26,260 nucleotides of DNA from contig BBFE01000052.1 of the NCBI GenBank assembly GCA_001313085.1, positions 1 through 26,260 on the forward strand. The letters are read 5' to 3'. Within the stretch, counting starts at the first letter, position 1. Every line of letters starts with the position of its first letter. Source of the stretch: Paenibacillus sp. JCM 18996 (lineage in GTDB: Bacteria; Bacillota; Bacilli; Paenibacillales; NBRC-103111). A program made the position numbers and the translations under genes. Below are positions 1 to 7,857 of this stretch, piece after piece. Under the pieces are notes generated by a model that was not told the origin of the DNA, made no database searches, and saw only the letters and a program-made list of their open reading frames with translations.

Positions 1-784
1 CCAGCTCGGCTGCTGCCGTCGGCGTGGCCGCCCTCAGATCGGCGACGAAGTCGGCGATCGTGAAATCGGTCTCATGGCCGACGGCAGAAATGACCGGGAT
101 GGCGGAGGCCGCGATGCTCCTCGCCACCATCTCTTCGTTGAAGGCCCAGAGCTCCTCCAACGAGCCGCCGCCGCGGCCGACAATAAGCAAGTCGACCTCG
201 GCCAGCGCATTCATCCGTTCGATTGCACGGACAATCGACGGACCCGCCTGCTTCCCTTGCACAAGCACAGGGTACAGCAGCACCTGCACCGCGGGATACC
301 GCCGCTGCAGCGTGATGATGATGTCGCGCACAGCAGCTCCCGTCGGCGAAGTGACCACCCCGATTGCCTTAGGGAATCGGGGAATCGCCCGTTTGCGCTC
401 AGCCGCAAAAAAAGGCCTTCGGCTTCGAGCTTCTTTTTTCAGCTGCTCGAATGCCAAATACAGATTGCCGATTCCGTCCGGCTGCATCTGAGTGACATAG
501 AACTGGTACTGCCCGTCCCGTTCATACACGGAAATATTGCCGCGCGCCAGCACCATAGAACCTTCCCTCGGCAGAAAGGCAAGCTTCTGATTCGCCGAAG
601 CGAACATGATGCTTTTTTAGCCGGCTGCCTCGTCTTTTAAAGTAAAGTACATATGCCCGCTTGAATGGTGGGTATAGTTCGATATTTCACCCCGTACCCA
701 CACGTTCTGCAGACCGGGATCGTTTTCCAGCCGAAGCTTGATATATCTGTTCAAATCTTTGATAGATAATATTTTCTGGTTCAT
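1..784 (-). CDS. xseA: Exodeoxyribonuclease VII large subunit XseA (3-prime end outside window; frameshifted as given)
   Basis: XseA is the large subunit of exonuclease VII, which degrades single-stranded DNA to oligonucleotides with the small subunit XseB. The reading starts at the ATG at 784 ([20 protein letters not shown]) and runs off the left edge after about 260 codons. Visible parts are the N-terminal OB-fold region ([20 protein letters not shown], residues about 28-50) and the start of the catalytic core ([50 protein letters not shown]). Three corrections are needed: T6 at 613-618 should be five with a C missing nearby (this creates an in-frame TAA), T6 at 434-439 should be five, and A7 at 407-413 should be five. 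It follows folD, as in Bacillus; xseB is expected beyond the edge. The family call is firm. Confidence 0.93.
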
Positions 785-942
785 CCACACACGCTCCGTT
801 CCTTAGAGCGGAAGGTGCCGCTCGACACCTGCTTCCATTCCTCATCGCTCTGCCACACATACAACAGCCCGCCGCATTCCGCTGTCTCTCCGCCAATCAG
901 CCTTCCAACAGCTTCCCCGGCACTGGTGTCCTGCCCAACCTT
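782..942 (-). CDS. Possible small ORF (about 50 codons) coupled to xseA; no start codon seen
   Basis: Between the folD stop and the xseA start one minus-strand frame is open for about 50 codons. It reads KVGQDTSAGEAVGRLIGG, then ETAECGGLLYVWQSDEEW, and ends VCG followed by TGA. That TGA overlaps the xseA ATG as ATGA, the usual arrangement for translational coupling. The composition (acidic, Gly, Trp) looks coding. I see no ATG, GTG or TTG in frame near the beginning, so the start may have been lost to an indel, or this may be only a spacer. I do not recognise a family. Confidence 0.3.
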
Positions 943-1811
943 TTACGCGTTTACACGGGCCGCTAATCTTTTTTTGCGGCATATACGGTGTTTTTTTGAG
1001 CAGCATGGTGATCGTCATAGGCCGACGCAGCCGGGCACTGGCGTGATATATCCCGCAATTTCAAGCACATCGTCAAAATCGACATCGCCTGCGAGCTTCC
1101 CGTTCTCCAGACGGTTCATTCCCACATCGATGACAACCGCCCCCGGCTTCACATGACCGCTTTTCACCATTTGGGCCCGTCCGACCGCAGCTACCAGAAT
1201 ATCGGCCTGCTTGGTAATGGACTCCAGATCCCTGGTCTTGGAATGGCACACCGTCACTGTGGCGTTCTCCCGCAAGAACAACTGCGCCATCGGCTTGCCG
1301 ACAATATTGCTTCTTCCCATCACGACAGCGTGCTTTCCGGTCATATCAATGCCCAAAATCTTAATGATCTCAATAACGCCTGCAGCGTACAGGGTAAAAA
1401 AACCTTCCTTGCCGACCATCAAGTTGCCGACATTGAGCGGATGGAAGCAGTCCACATCTTTATCCGGGTTGATCGCCGCAAGAACTTCCTCTTCCGCAAT
1501 GTGCTTAGGAGGAGGCGACTGTACCAGAATTCCATGAATACGGGAATCATTATTCAACTTCGCGATCAGCTGAAGCAGTTCTTCCTGGGTCGTCGTTTCG
1601 GGCAGACGGTGGACTTCGGAATAGATGCCTGCCTTGAGGCACGCTTTTTTTCCTTGTTGTTTACATAGACATGCGAAGCGGGGTCGTCCCCGACAATAAC
1701 TACCGCAAGCCCCGGATGAATGCCCTGCTCTTTCAACCCTTCCACCTCTGCGGCGATACCTTCTCTTACGGAGGCTACTATCTCTTTTCCGTTGATAATG
1801 TGTGCGGCCAT
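943..1811 (-). CDS. folD: Bifunctional methylenetetrahydrofolate dehydrogenase / methenyltetrahydrofolate cyclohydrolase FolD (frameshifted as given)
   Basis: FolD interconverts 5,10-methylene-, methenyl- and 10-formyl-tetrahydrofolate in cytosolic one-carbon metabolism, using NADP. The ATG at 1811 follows a GGGGGAAA ribosome binding site. Signatures in order are [16 protein letters not shown] (substrate site with the catalytic lysine), [30 protein letters not shown] (dinucleotide-binding) and [16 protein letters not shown] (C-terminal signature). Corrections: T7 at 1645-1651, 991-997 and 969-975 should each be five, and one C is missing near 1022, where the given frame stops after PVPGCVGL. 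With these the gene is 288 codons ending RLAARVNA, the normal FolD size. It lies downstream of nusB and upstream of xseA. Confidence 0.95.
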
Positions 1812-1826
1812 CCCATTTCCCCCTGT

Positions 1827-2087
1827 TTAGTGTTTTTTATCCGTTAAATTATGATTACTAACGTACACAGTGCCAGGCGGCCTTCCGAGCGCTTTATCCT
1901 TGACCTTTTCCGGCAGCGGCCTAAATACTTCTGATTCTGCCGAGTAGGGAGTACAATGGTCATGCTTATATTCTACACTTAGTGTACCCGTTTGTATGAA
2001 GCTTTTCCAGACCCGCCGCGTCCCCGCAGCCCATTTCCACGCTGCTCCCAGTTCATAAACCGACTCCCACATGGCGTACCTGCCCAT
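1827..2087 (-). CDS. Doubtful 86-codon ORF between nusB and folD
   Basis: An open frame begins [19 protein letters not shown] and ends [10 protein letters not shown] just before the folD ribosome binding site. It is rich in Trp and has no domain I recognise. There is no good ribosome binding site: the nearest GAGG lies about 13 bases before the ATG. The ORF also contains an 11-base perfect palindrome, ACACTTAGTGT (1975-1985), next to a TAGAAT element, so the stretch may instead be the folD promoter region. The terminal A6 (1831-1836 region) may be over-long like others in this window, which would remove the stop codon. Treat as unproven. Confidence 0.3.
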   Translation of the reverse strand: MGRYAMWESVYELGAAWKWAAGTRRVWKSFIQTGTLSVEYKHDHCTPYSAESEVFRPLPEKVKDKALGRPPGTVYVSNHNLTDKKH

Positions 2088-2132
2088 CAAAGCGGCACAT
2101 CCTCATTAACTTGCACTTACTAACTCCCGAGG

Positions 2133-2586
2133 TTACTCCTGCTTCTCCTGGACCGCGTCCAACTCCTTGAACAGCTTACCCAGCACGCCGTTGACGAACT
2201 TGCCCGACTCCTCTGTGCCAAAATGCTTCGCCAATTCGATCGCTTCATTGACTACGACTTTAGGTGGTGTATCCTTCGTATAAAGCAGCTCGTACACGGC
2301 GAGACGCAGCACCTCCCGGTCCACACGGGACAACCGGTCGATCTGCCAGCCTTTCAAGTATTCGGACAGCACCTTGTCGATTCTCTCTCTATTGCTTTGC
2401 GTGCCTTCCACCAGCTGCAGAATATATTCCTGTGATATTGCATCCTTTTTTTACCGAGAGATTGGCCTCGTTGTCCGTTATCGCCTCTTCCACTACCATT
2501 GTCACGGCTTCCTTGGATGAAACCGAGGTCATCTGCATCTGGTACATACTCTGCAGCGCAAGCTCTCTAGCCAGCCGACGTCTCAT
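2133..2586 (-). CDS. nusB: Transcription antitermination factor NusB (frameshifted as given)
   Basis: NusB binds boxA RNA with S10 (NusE) in the antitermination complex that supports rRNA transcription. The ATG at 2586 was chosen over an upstream ATG in the same frame because AAGGAGG sits nine bases before it. The protein starts MRRRLARELALQSMYQMQM, the usual NusB N-terminus, and continues with SQEYILQLVEGTQSNRERID and the family core VDREVLRLAVYELLYTKD and VVVNEAIELAKHFG. One correction is needed: T7 at 2446-2452 should be six, giving 151 codons, a normal NusB length. A terminator separates it from the DUF2273 gene upstream. Confidence 0.95.
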
Positions 2587-2644
2587 GCGCAAATTCCTCC
2601 TTAATTCCATACTCATTGCTTATAGTATACCCTTGATCACAAAC

Positions 2645-2673
2645 AAAAAAAATCCATGGAAGAACCAGGGATT
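2645..2673 (-). terminator. Rho-independent terminator after the asp23-amaP-DUF2273 genes
   Basis: On the minus strand AATCCCTGG, a five-base loop and CCATGGATT form a nine-pair stem with one mismatch, followed by eight T. It starts directly at the end of the DUF2273 gene and so separates that operon from nusB. Confidence 0.7.
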
Positions 2674-2904
2674 TTATCTGAACATTCTCCACTTGTCAAA
2701 GATTCTTTCCCATACGGTGCGAAAAAAAGGTAAACTCTTCGTTGCGGTCGATCTTACGGCCGATATAAAAACCGAGATAAGCGATAAACGCAAAAAATCA
2801 GCATATCCCAAAAAACCGCTGAACAGATAGATGAATCCGAGAATAACACCGGCGCCGAGACCCGTCAAAGCGCCCCGATGCCGTTCCCATAACTGTTTCC
2901 ACAT
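2674..2904 (-). CDS. DUF2273 small membrane protein (three compensating insertions)
   Basis: Small integral membrane proteins of the DUF2273 family are commonly encoded beside AmaP and Asp23. The ATG at 2904 gives MWKQLWERHRGALTGLGAG, a Gly-rich first membrane helix (VILGFIYLFSGF), and the end ERIFDKWRMFR. The open frame of 76 residues looks intact, but its middle is scrambled. If A6 at 2810-2815, A6 at 2792-2797 and A7 at 2722-2728 are each shortened by one, the middle becomes WDMLIFAFIAYLGFYIGRKI, then DRNEEFTFF, a second helix that fits the family. Three single insertions restore the frame, giving 75 residues. Probable partner of AmaP; function unknown. Confidence 0.85.
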   Translation of the reverse strand: MWKQLWERHRGALTGLGAGVILGFIYLFSGFLGYADFLRLSLISVFISAVRSTATKSLPFFRTVWERIFDKWRMFR

Positions 2905-2917
2905 AGGGGAATCACCT

Positions 2918-3479
2918 CTATTCTACCCGGCTTTTGAAAGTGGGCCCAGCTTGCACGATATTCGCCACATAGACCGAAACATTCGCCACGGGCAGGCCCG
3001 TTATTTCTTCAATGTGCCCTTTGACGTGGTTCTGCATCTCTTCGGTCAGCAGCGGTATGGGGGTATCCCCGTCTACAATCGTACGGATCATCAAATCCAG
3101 CCCGGCTTCTTCGATCCTTACACGGGCTTTCAAATCCTTGACCCCTTTAATTCGGCCGGCCGCTTTCAGGGCCAGATTCTCGATCGTCTCCATTGAAATC
3201 TGGATATTTCCGAAATCCGTCCTCTGGTTGATCGACGAGTCTTCCAATTTGCTGCGCCTCACCGAAATATAAAAGAAACGAAGGCTGATGAAGAAAATGG
3301 CAAAGCAGGCAGCGATAAAAGCAATCGCGGTGGCGGGATCATAATAGATTCTTTGGATGAACATTCCTGTGTCCATAATCGGTATCCAGCCAAAAGCCAT
3401 AAAAAAGCAGAATGCAGGAGCTGAGTAGGATCGCTAAACTGTATATAAACAGAAGCAACCTGTCTAATATTCTAACCAC
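2918..3479 (-). CDS. amaP: Alkaline shock response membrane anchor protein AmaP (frameshifted as given)
   Basis: AmaP is a two-helix membrane protein that anchors Asp23-type proteins at the cell membrane. After correction the protein starts at GTG 3479 (MVRILDR), with GGAGGG about 12 bases upstream. It has helix 1 LLLFIYSLAILLSSCILLF (about residues 8-26), a short loop, helix 2 AIAFIAACFAIFFISLRFF (about 45-63), and a C-terminal soluble part resembling Asp23 (TDFGNIQISMETIENLALKA; ITGLPVANVSVYV). One A6 at 3401-3406 should be five. Without the correction only a 160-residue ORF lacking the first helix is seen. Corrected length is 186 residues. Confidence 0.88.
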
Positions 3480-3509
3480 TGGCGCTTGTCTCCCTCCGAT
3501 TTAGAAGCG

Positions 3510-3536
3510 AACCCCCTGACTCCTTAAGCAGGGGTT
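3510..3536 (-). promoter_or_regulatory. Intercistronic stem-loop between asp23 and amaP
   Basis: AACCCCTG (minus strand) and CAGGGGGTT form an inverted repeat with a ten-base loop. It has no T tract, so it is more likely an mRNA-stability or processing element than a terminator. Confidence 0.45.
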
Positions 3537-3563
3537 CAATATCCATGCATGGCTCACAGACTG

Positions 3564-3975
3564 TTACTTCACTCTGATCGGAGCCGCCGTTTCTTCGTCC
3601 GTCTTCTCCGGATTTTTTGAACATAACCCCGTGAATATGCACGTTCACTTCCACTACGAGCAGGCCCGTCATCGACTCGATCGCGCTCTTCACGTTCTTC
3701 TGGATTTCGCCTGCCACTTCCGGAATCCGCTGTCCATACTCCATCACAATGGAAACGTCCACTGCAGCTTCGCGGTTGCCGACTTCAACTTTCACGCCTT
3801 TGGACAAGTTCTTTCTGCCAAGAAGCTCAGCAATCCCTCCGGCAAAACCGCCGCTCATCCCTGCGACGCCCTCTACTTCCACCGTAGCCAGGCCTGCAAT
3901 CACTTCGATGACCTCGGGTGCGATCTGTATGCTGCCGATTTCCGTTTTCTCATAATCCGGAGCTATTGTGCTCAT
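3564..3975 (-). CDS. Asp23/Gls24 family envelope stress response protein (YqhY-like)
   Basis: Cytosolic Asp23/Gls24 proteins associate with the membrane through AmaP and are linked to cell-envelope homeostasis. In B. subtilis the yqhY orthologue also lies beside accBC. The ATG at 3975 follows AGGAGGTTCGTAC. Core motifs are IGSIQIAPEVIEVIAGLAT, VEGVAGMSGGFAGGIAELLG, VDVSIVMEYGQRIPEVA and VVEVNVHIHGVMF. As given the frame runs on to 3472 with a tail unlike the family. If T6 at 3613-3618 is five, the protein ends NPEKTDEETAAPIRVK at 3564 and is 136 residues, close to the usual YqhY length. I take that as the true end. Confidence 0.88.
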
Positions 3976-4058
3976 TGTACGAACCTCCTAAAAAAGTGAA
4001 ATGAATGAACCGCTGTGCCGTTTCACCCACTTGCTATCTCACCTTGTACTAATTTAAT

Positions 4059-4088
4059 ACTATACCATTTTGGTAAAAAATAGTACAA
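4059..4088 (-). promoter_or_regulatory. SigA-type promoter for the asp23 operon with a palindrome in the spacer
   Basis: Minus strand: TTGTAC (4088-4083), an 18-base spacer and TATAGT (4064-4059), about 85 bases before the asp23 start. The spacer holds an A6 run; one base fewer would give the ideal 17. TACCATTTTGGTA (4063-4075) is a 5-3-5 palindrome overlapping the -10 and spacer, a possible operator. Confidence 0.5.
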
Positions 4089-4122
4089 ATTTCTAATCAA
4101 GATTGGCGGCGGTTAGCGGTCG

Positions 4123-5487
4123 TCAGGACTCCGGATCGTTCACATCGTGCTCTTCCAGGAACTTGATGTCAAAATCGCCCGCCAGAAATTTTTTTGTGCT
4201 GAAGAAGCTTCATGTGGAAAGGGATCGTTGTGAAAATCCCTTCGATCTCGAACTCCTGCAGCGCCCGCTGCATGCGGGAGATCGCTTCGTCCCGGGTGCT
4301 GCCCCAGACGATCAGCTTCGCAATCATCGAATCGTAGTGGGGAGAGATCGTATATCCGGGGTAAGCTGCGCTGTCCACCCTCACTCCCAAACCTCCGGGG
4401 GGAAGGTAAAACTGGATTTTGCCGGGAGAAGGCATGAATCCGCGGTCAGGGTCTTCGGCATTGATCCGGCATTCGATGGCCCAGCCGTTGATCTTAACGT
4501 CCTCCTGTGTAAAGGAAAGAGGCTCTCCCTCGGCGATATGGATCATTTCGGCGATAATATCGACTCCGGTGACCATTTCGGTTACAGGGTGCTCCACCTG
4601 GATTCTCGTGTTCATTTCCATAAAATAAAAAAATCCCCGTCCGGGCCAAGCAGAAATTCCAGAGTTCCGGCTCCGGAATATTCTACAGCCAGTGCGGCGC
4701 GTACTGCCGCTTCTCCCATCTTCCGGCGAATATCGGGAGTAAGCACGGGGCATGGGGCTTCTTCGACGAGCTTCTGCCTTCTGCGCTGCACCGAGCAGTC
4801 GCGCTCGCCAAGATGCACCGCGTTTCCGTGCTTGTCGGCAATAATTTGAATTTCCACATGTTTCATTCCGGTCAAATACTTCTCCAGGTAAACTCCGGAA
4901 TTGCCGAACGCTTTTTTGCGCTTCCTGTTGGGCGGTCGTAATCTGTTTCACCAGCGACTCTTCGTCCTCGGCGATCCGGATGCCTTTTCCCCCGCCTCCC
5001 GCAGTGGCTTTAATGATAACGGGGTATCCGATATCCCTGGCAATGGCCATCGCATCGTCCAGATTCTCAACCAGTCCGTCGGAGCCCGGGATAATCGGTA
5101 CCTTGGCGGATTTCATGGTTAATTTCGCTTCCGACTTGTCGCCCATCCGTGAAATCGCTTTTGGAGAGGGACCTATAAAGGTGATGCCGCAGGATTCGCA
5201 TATCTCCGCAAAATCGGCGTTCTCCGCCAAAAAAAGCCGTAACCCGGATGGATCGCGTCCGTTTCCGTTAGCGTAGCGACACTCATTATATTGGTAAAGT
5301 TTAAATAGCTGTCTTTGGATAAAGTGGGGCCGATGCAGTAAGCCTCGTCCGCGAGCCGCACATGCAGGGAATCCCTGTCCGCCTCCGAATATATAGCTAC
5401 GGTCTCGATCCCCAGCTCGCGGCAGGCGCGGATGATCCGTACGGCGATCTCCCCGCGGTTGGCAATAAGTATCTTATGAAACTTCAT
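4123..5487 (-). CDS. accC: Acetyl-CoA carboxylase biotin carboxylase subunit AccC (frameshifted as given)
   Basis: AccC carboxylates the biotin on AccB using ATP and bicarbonate, the first half-reaction of acetyl-CoA carboxylase in fatty acid synthesis. The ATG at 5487 gives [20 protein letters not shown]. Other signatures are the ATP loop [33 protein letters not shown], and the catalytic/biotin region [18 protein letters not shown]. Four A/T runs are over-long: A7 at 5229-5235 (true 5), T6 at 4912-4917 (5), A7 at 4627-4633 (5) and T7 at 4189-4195 (6). With these the gene is 453 codons ending [10 protein letters not shown] at 4123, the standard length. It directly follows accB in the same direction. 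Confidence 0.96.
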
Positions 5488-5523
5488 ATGCGGTTTCCTC
5501 CTGTCAACGGTTGATACGTTCGC

Positions 5524-6025
5524 CTATTGCGGTTTCACAAGAAACAGAGGCTGGCCATATTCGACGAGTTGGCCGTTCTCTACTAGAACTTCTACAATTT
5601 CGCCTTTCACTTCCGCTTCTATTTCATTCATCAGCTTCATGGCTTCGACAATGCAGACGACCGTCTTCTCGTTCACACGGTCGCCTTTTTTTTACAAAAG
5701 GCGCAGCGTCAGGAGACGGAGCGTAGTAGAAGGTTCCGACCATTGGTGAAACGATTCTATGTAAAGAACTGTCCTGAGTTTTGTCGGTCTGTGCCCGCGA
5801 AGCGGCATCTTGAACCGGGACGGCAGAGGACTGGATTTCCTGCACCGCAGACACAGCCGCCGGAATATAGGCGTTGTGGACGGGAGCGGAGGCTACCACG
5901 ACTGCTTCGGTTTTGTTGGGTTTGCGGATCAACAGCCGGGCTCCTTCGTTCTCGATTTCGATTTCCTGAACGGAAGATCCGTCTATAAGCTTGATCAGTT
6001 CTTTTATCTCACTTAACTTAAACAT
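5524..6025 (-). CDS. accB: Biotin carboxyl carrier protein AccB (frameshifted as given)
   Basis: AccB carries biotin between the carboxylase and carboxyltransferase halves of acetyl-CoA carboxylase. The ATG at 6025 ([20 protein letters not shown]) is followed by a Pro/Ala/Gln-rich linker (about residues 45-85) and the biotinyl domain [20 protein letters not shown], then [14 protein letters not shown] with the biotinylated lysine in AMKLM. The C-terminus is [11 protein letters not shown]8 at 5686-5693 should be seven, which gives 167 codons. The accC start lies 36 bases downstream, so the two are one operon. It has its own promoter upstream (6128-6136). Confidence 0.95.
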
Positions 6026-6127
6026 GCGAAAGTCACTCCTTCAAGGTTTGTGGGGCCGCCGGCATGGCGCGGAAGTATGTCCGTCAAGGATTCGATTATG
6101 TATGTACTTGCCCACTACAACGTTAGT

Positions 6128-6136
6128 ATTATATCA
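6128..6136 (-). promoter_or_regulatory. Extended -10 promoter for accBC
   Basis: Minus strand TGATATAAT is a perfect TGn-TATAAT extended -10 about 100 bases before accB. The -35 position falls in the T tract of the spoIIIAH terminator and has no clear TTGACA, typical for extended -10 promoters. Confidence 0.55.
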
Positions 6137-6143
6137 CAAACCA

Positions 6144-6182
6144 TAAAAAAAATGGAAAGAGTCCAGTTCAACCGGACTCTTT
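6144..6182 (-). terminator. Rho-independent terminator of the spoIIIA operon
   Basis: Minus strand AAAGAGTCC, a nine-base loop and GGACTCTTT form a perfect nine-pair stem, followed by CCA and eight T. It lies 15 bases after the spoIIIAH stop and marks the operon end. Confidence 0.88.
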
Positions 6183-6197
6183 GTCTTATCTTTTGAA

Positions 6198-7098
6198 TTA
6201 AGGCAGATACTGGACGACCACTTTCTCGGGACCTACATTCATTTCCTTTATTACTTGATCTACAATGCTGACTGCCTGGCTCTTTTGCAGCGAATTGCTT
6301 TCCACCGTCACTTTCCATTTGTTGGAATCTTCGGTGATGAACACCTGCGGGTAATCCTTCATCAGCACTTGTTCGAGGTTGCTGATCTTGTCGTCTTTAT
6401 CCTGGAGTTTGTACAGCTCCTCGTGCGCTTTGGTTACTTCGTCCTGGGTCTTGTTTTTTATCCGTTATGATCGTCAGCAGCTCGGACATTTTCTTTGACA
6501 TCGCTTCGCTCCGTTTCATCTGCTGATCGATAAAATAGTCGCTTCCTGACTTAGCCGTGGCCTGAGCCTGGATCTTCTTCATCACCTGGCTGTCTGTCAG
6601 AGCGCTGTCGCCCGATGCGCCCGATTGAGCAGCGGACTTGGCGTCTTTAGCTGTGCCGGCGGACTTGGCATCCTTGCCTGCGGCTGCGGACGCTTTGGCG
6701 TCTGCAGCTTTGGCATCGGCCGGATTATCCGCTGAATCCTTCGCGTTAGCGCCTGCGGCAGCTTTGCTGTCCGCAGCTTTGGCATCTTTTGCATCGCCGG
6801 TTTTCGCGTCCGCAGCTTTGGCATCTTTTGCATCGCCGGTTTTCGCGTCCGCAGCTTTGGCATCTTTTGCATCGCCGGTTTTTTGCGTCGGCGGCTTTAG
6901 CGCCGGTTGTGCCGTTTTTTAGGGTCATTCTTCATAGCTGCGATATCGCTGGCGTCAATCTTGATTTCCTTCGGAGCTTGCGTGTCCGCTGCGACATTCA
7001 TAGTGTTGACATCCTCGGTGAACAGGTAGTACGCCGAGAGGACCACCATCAAACTAAGCATGGAAACCAGCCAGATTGTTTGTCTTTTTTGCGTTCAT
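6198..7098 (-). CDS. spoIIIAH: Stage III sporulation protein SpoIIIAH with extended repeat linker (frameshifted as given)
   Basis: SpoIIIAH is the mother-cell membrane protein whose ring-building domain pairs with forespore SpoIIQ across the intermembrane space. ATG at 7098, GGAGG nine bases upstream. It has one N-terminal helix (TIWLVSMLSLMVVLSAYYLF), then a long Ala/Lys/Asp linker with a 13-residue repeat (GDAKDAKAADAKT) in nearly three copies, then the YscJ/FliF-like domain (SGSDYFIDQQMKRSEAMSKK; ISNLEQVLMKDYPQVFIT; VDQVIKEMNVGPEKVVVQYL). Four runs are one base too long: T6 at 7085, 6915, 6879 and 6454. Corrected length is 298 residues, well above the roughly 220 of B. subtilis because of the linker. 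Confidence 0.93.
6769..6882. repeat. 39-bp tandem repeat, 2.9 copies, inside spoIIIAH
   Basis: Units start at 6769, 6808 and 6847 with identical sequence (each begins GTCCGCAGCTTTGGCATC). One unit encodes 13 residues of the Ala/Lys/Asp-rich linker. The third copy ends at the over-long T6 tract at 6879-6884. Flanking sequence contains further degenerate copies of the same coding pattern. Confidence 0.95.
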
Positions 7099-7153
7099 TG
7101 ATACATTCCTCCTAATGGAATAAGATCATTTATTTGAAAGAACTGCTTATTGC

Positions 7154-7788
7154 CTACTGCTTTCTCGGCAGAATGGAGATTTTGTGGGGCGGGACCTCGA
7201 GCCCCCTCTCCACTGCCTCCGAAATCATTTTCTTGACGGTCAAATTCTCCGCGCCTTTAGCGACAACGAGCACTCCCCTTATTTTCGGCTTAATCGTCTT
7301 CAGCACGAGCGGCTGCTGGTTGCCCGATACCTGGTAGAGCAATATATCTCCGCTTTGTGTTACGTCCGTTATGTTGCGGGTGGCGCCGTTTAAATCCTTT
7401 TCTATTGTAAGCTGCTGCGTGTTCTTGGTATTGCGGTCGACTACGTTTTCCTCTGTTCCATCCACGTTGATCAGCACTTCCACATCTCCAACCCCTACGA
7501 TTTTTTTGCAGTATTTCTTTGAGTTGGCTCTGATAAGCATCCTCCACCTCCTTGTATGGCGATTTGTCCTTGGAGCTCAAGCCTTTCATAGCCGGTTTGG
7601 CCTCCGGCCCCCCGCCGGCGGGCCCCTGGACGGCAGGTTCGACTGTTTTTTACCTGAAAAGAATTGACAAGCATGAGCCCCACCCCAATCAGTCCCACAA
7701 TCAAAAGCCAACGTAATGATTGGCTGCGCTTGCTTCCTTCCGGGCCGCCGCCCGCGAGTCCCAGCAGCCATTTGAGCCAAGCTCCCAT
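7154..7788 (-). CDS. spoIIIAG: Stage III sporulation protein SpoIIIAG (frameshifted as given)
   Basis: SpoIIIAG forms a large ring in the intermembrane space of the developing spore as part of the SpoIIIA-SpoIIQ channel. The ATG at 7788 follows GGGGGAATCGCC. N-terminal MGAWLKWLLGLAGGGPEGSK is followed by one helix (WLLIVGLIGVGLMLVNSF), then the ring-building domain: YKEVEDAYQSQLKEILQKIV, GVGDVEVLINVDGTEENVV, PKIRGVLVVAKGAENLTVKK and the end PPHKISILPRKQ. T6 at 7646-7651 should be five and T7 at 7501-7507 should be six, giving 211 codons. It lies between spoIIIAF and spoIIIAH. Confidence 0.93.
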
Positions 7789-7857
7789 GGCGATTCCCCC
7801 TTTTGCGAATGTTCTGTATACATTGGAAGGTGCAGGAGCCCAACTTTTCTTGCAAAA

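Noticed and set aside
24..640. Plus-strand ORFs of 155 and 188 codons opposite xseA
   Set aside because: They are antisense to clear XseA motifs, have no ribosome binding site, and show biased composition typical of shadow frames.
4103..4849. 248-codon plus-strand ORF opposite accC
   Set aside because: Antisense shadow of a well-conserved biotin carboxylase; no start context and no recognisable domain.
6769..6882. Possible CRISPR array
   Set aside because: Units are contiguous with no unique spacers and are in frame within a coding gene.
6597..6928. Repetitive ORFs opposite or out of frame with spoIIIAH
   Set aside because: They arise because the 39-bp unit is a multiple of three, so all frames repeat. 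Only the SpoIIIAH frame joins to a membrane helix and a ring domain.
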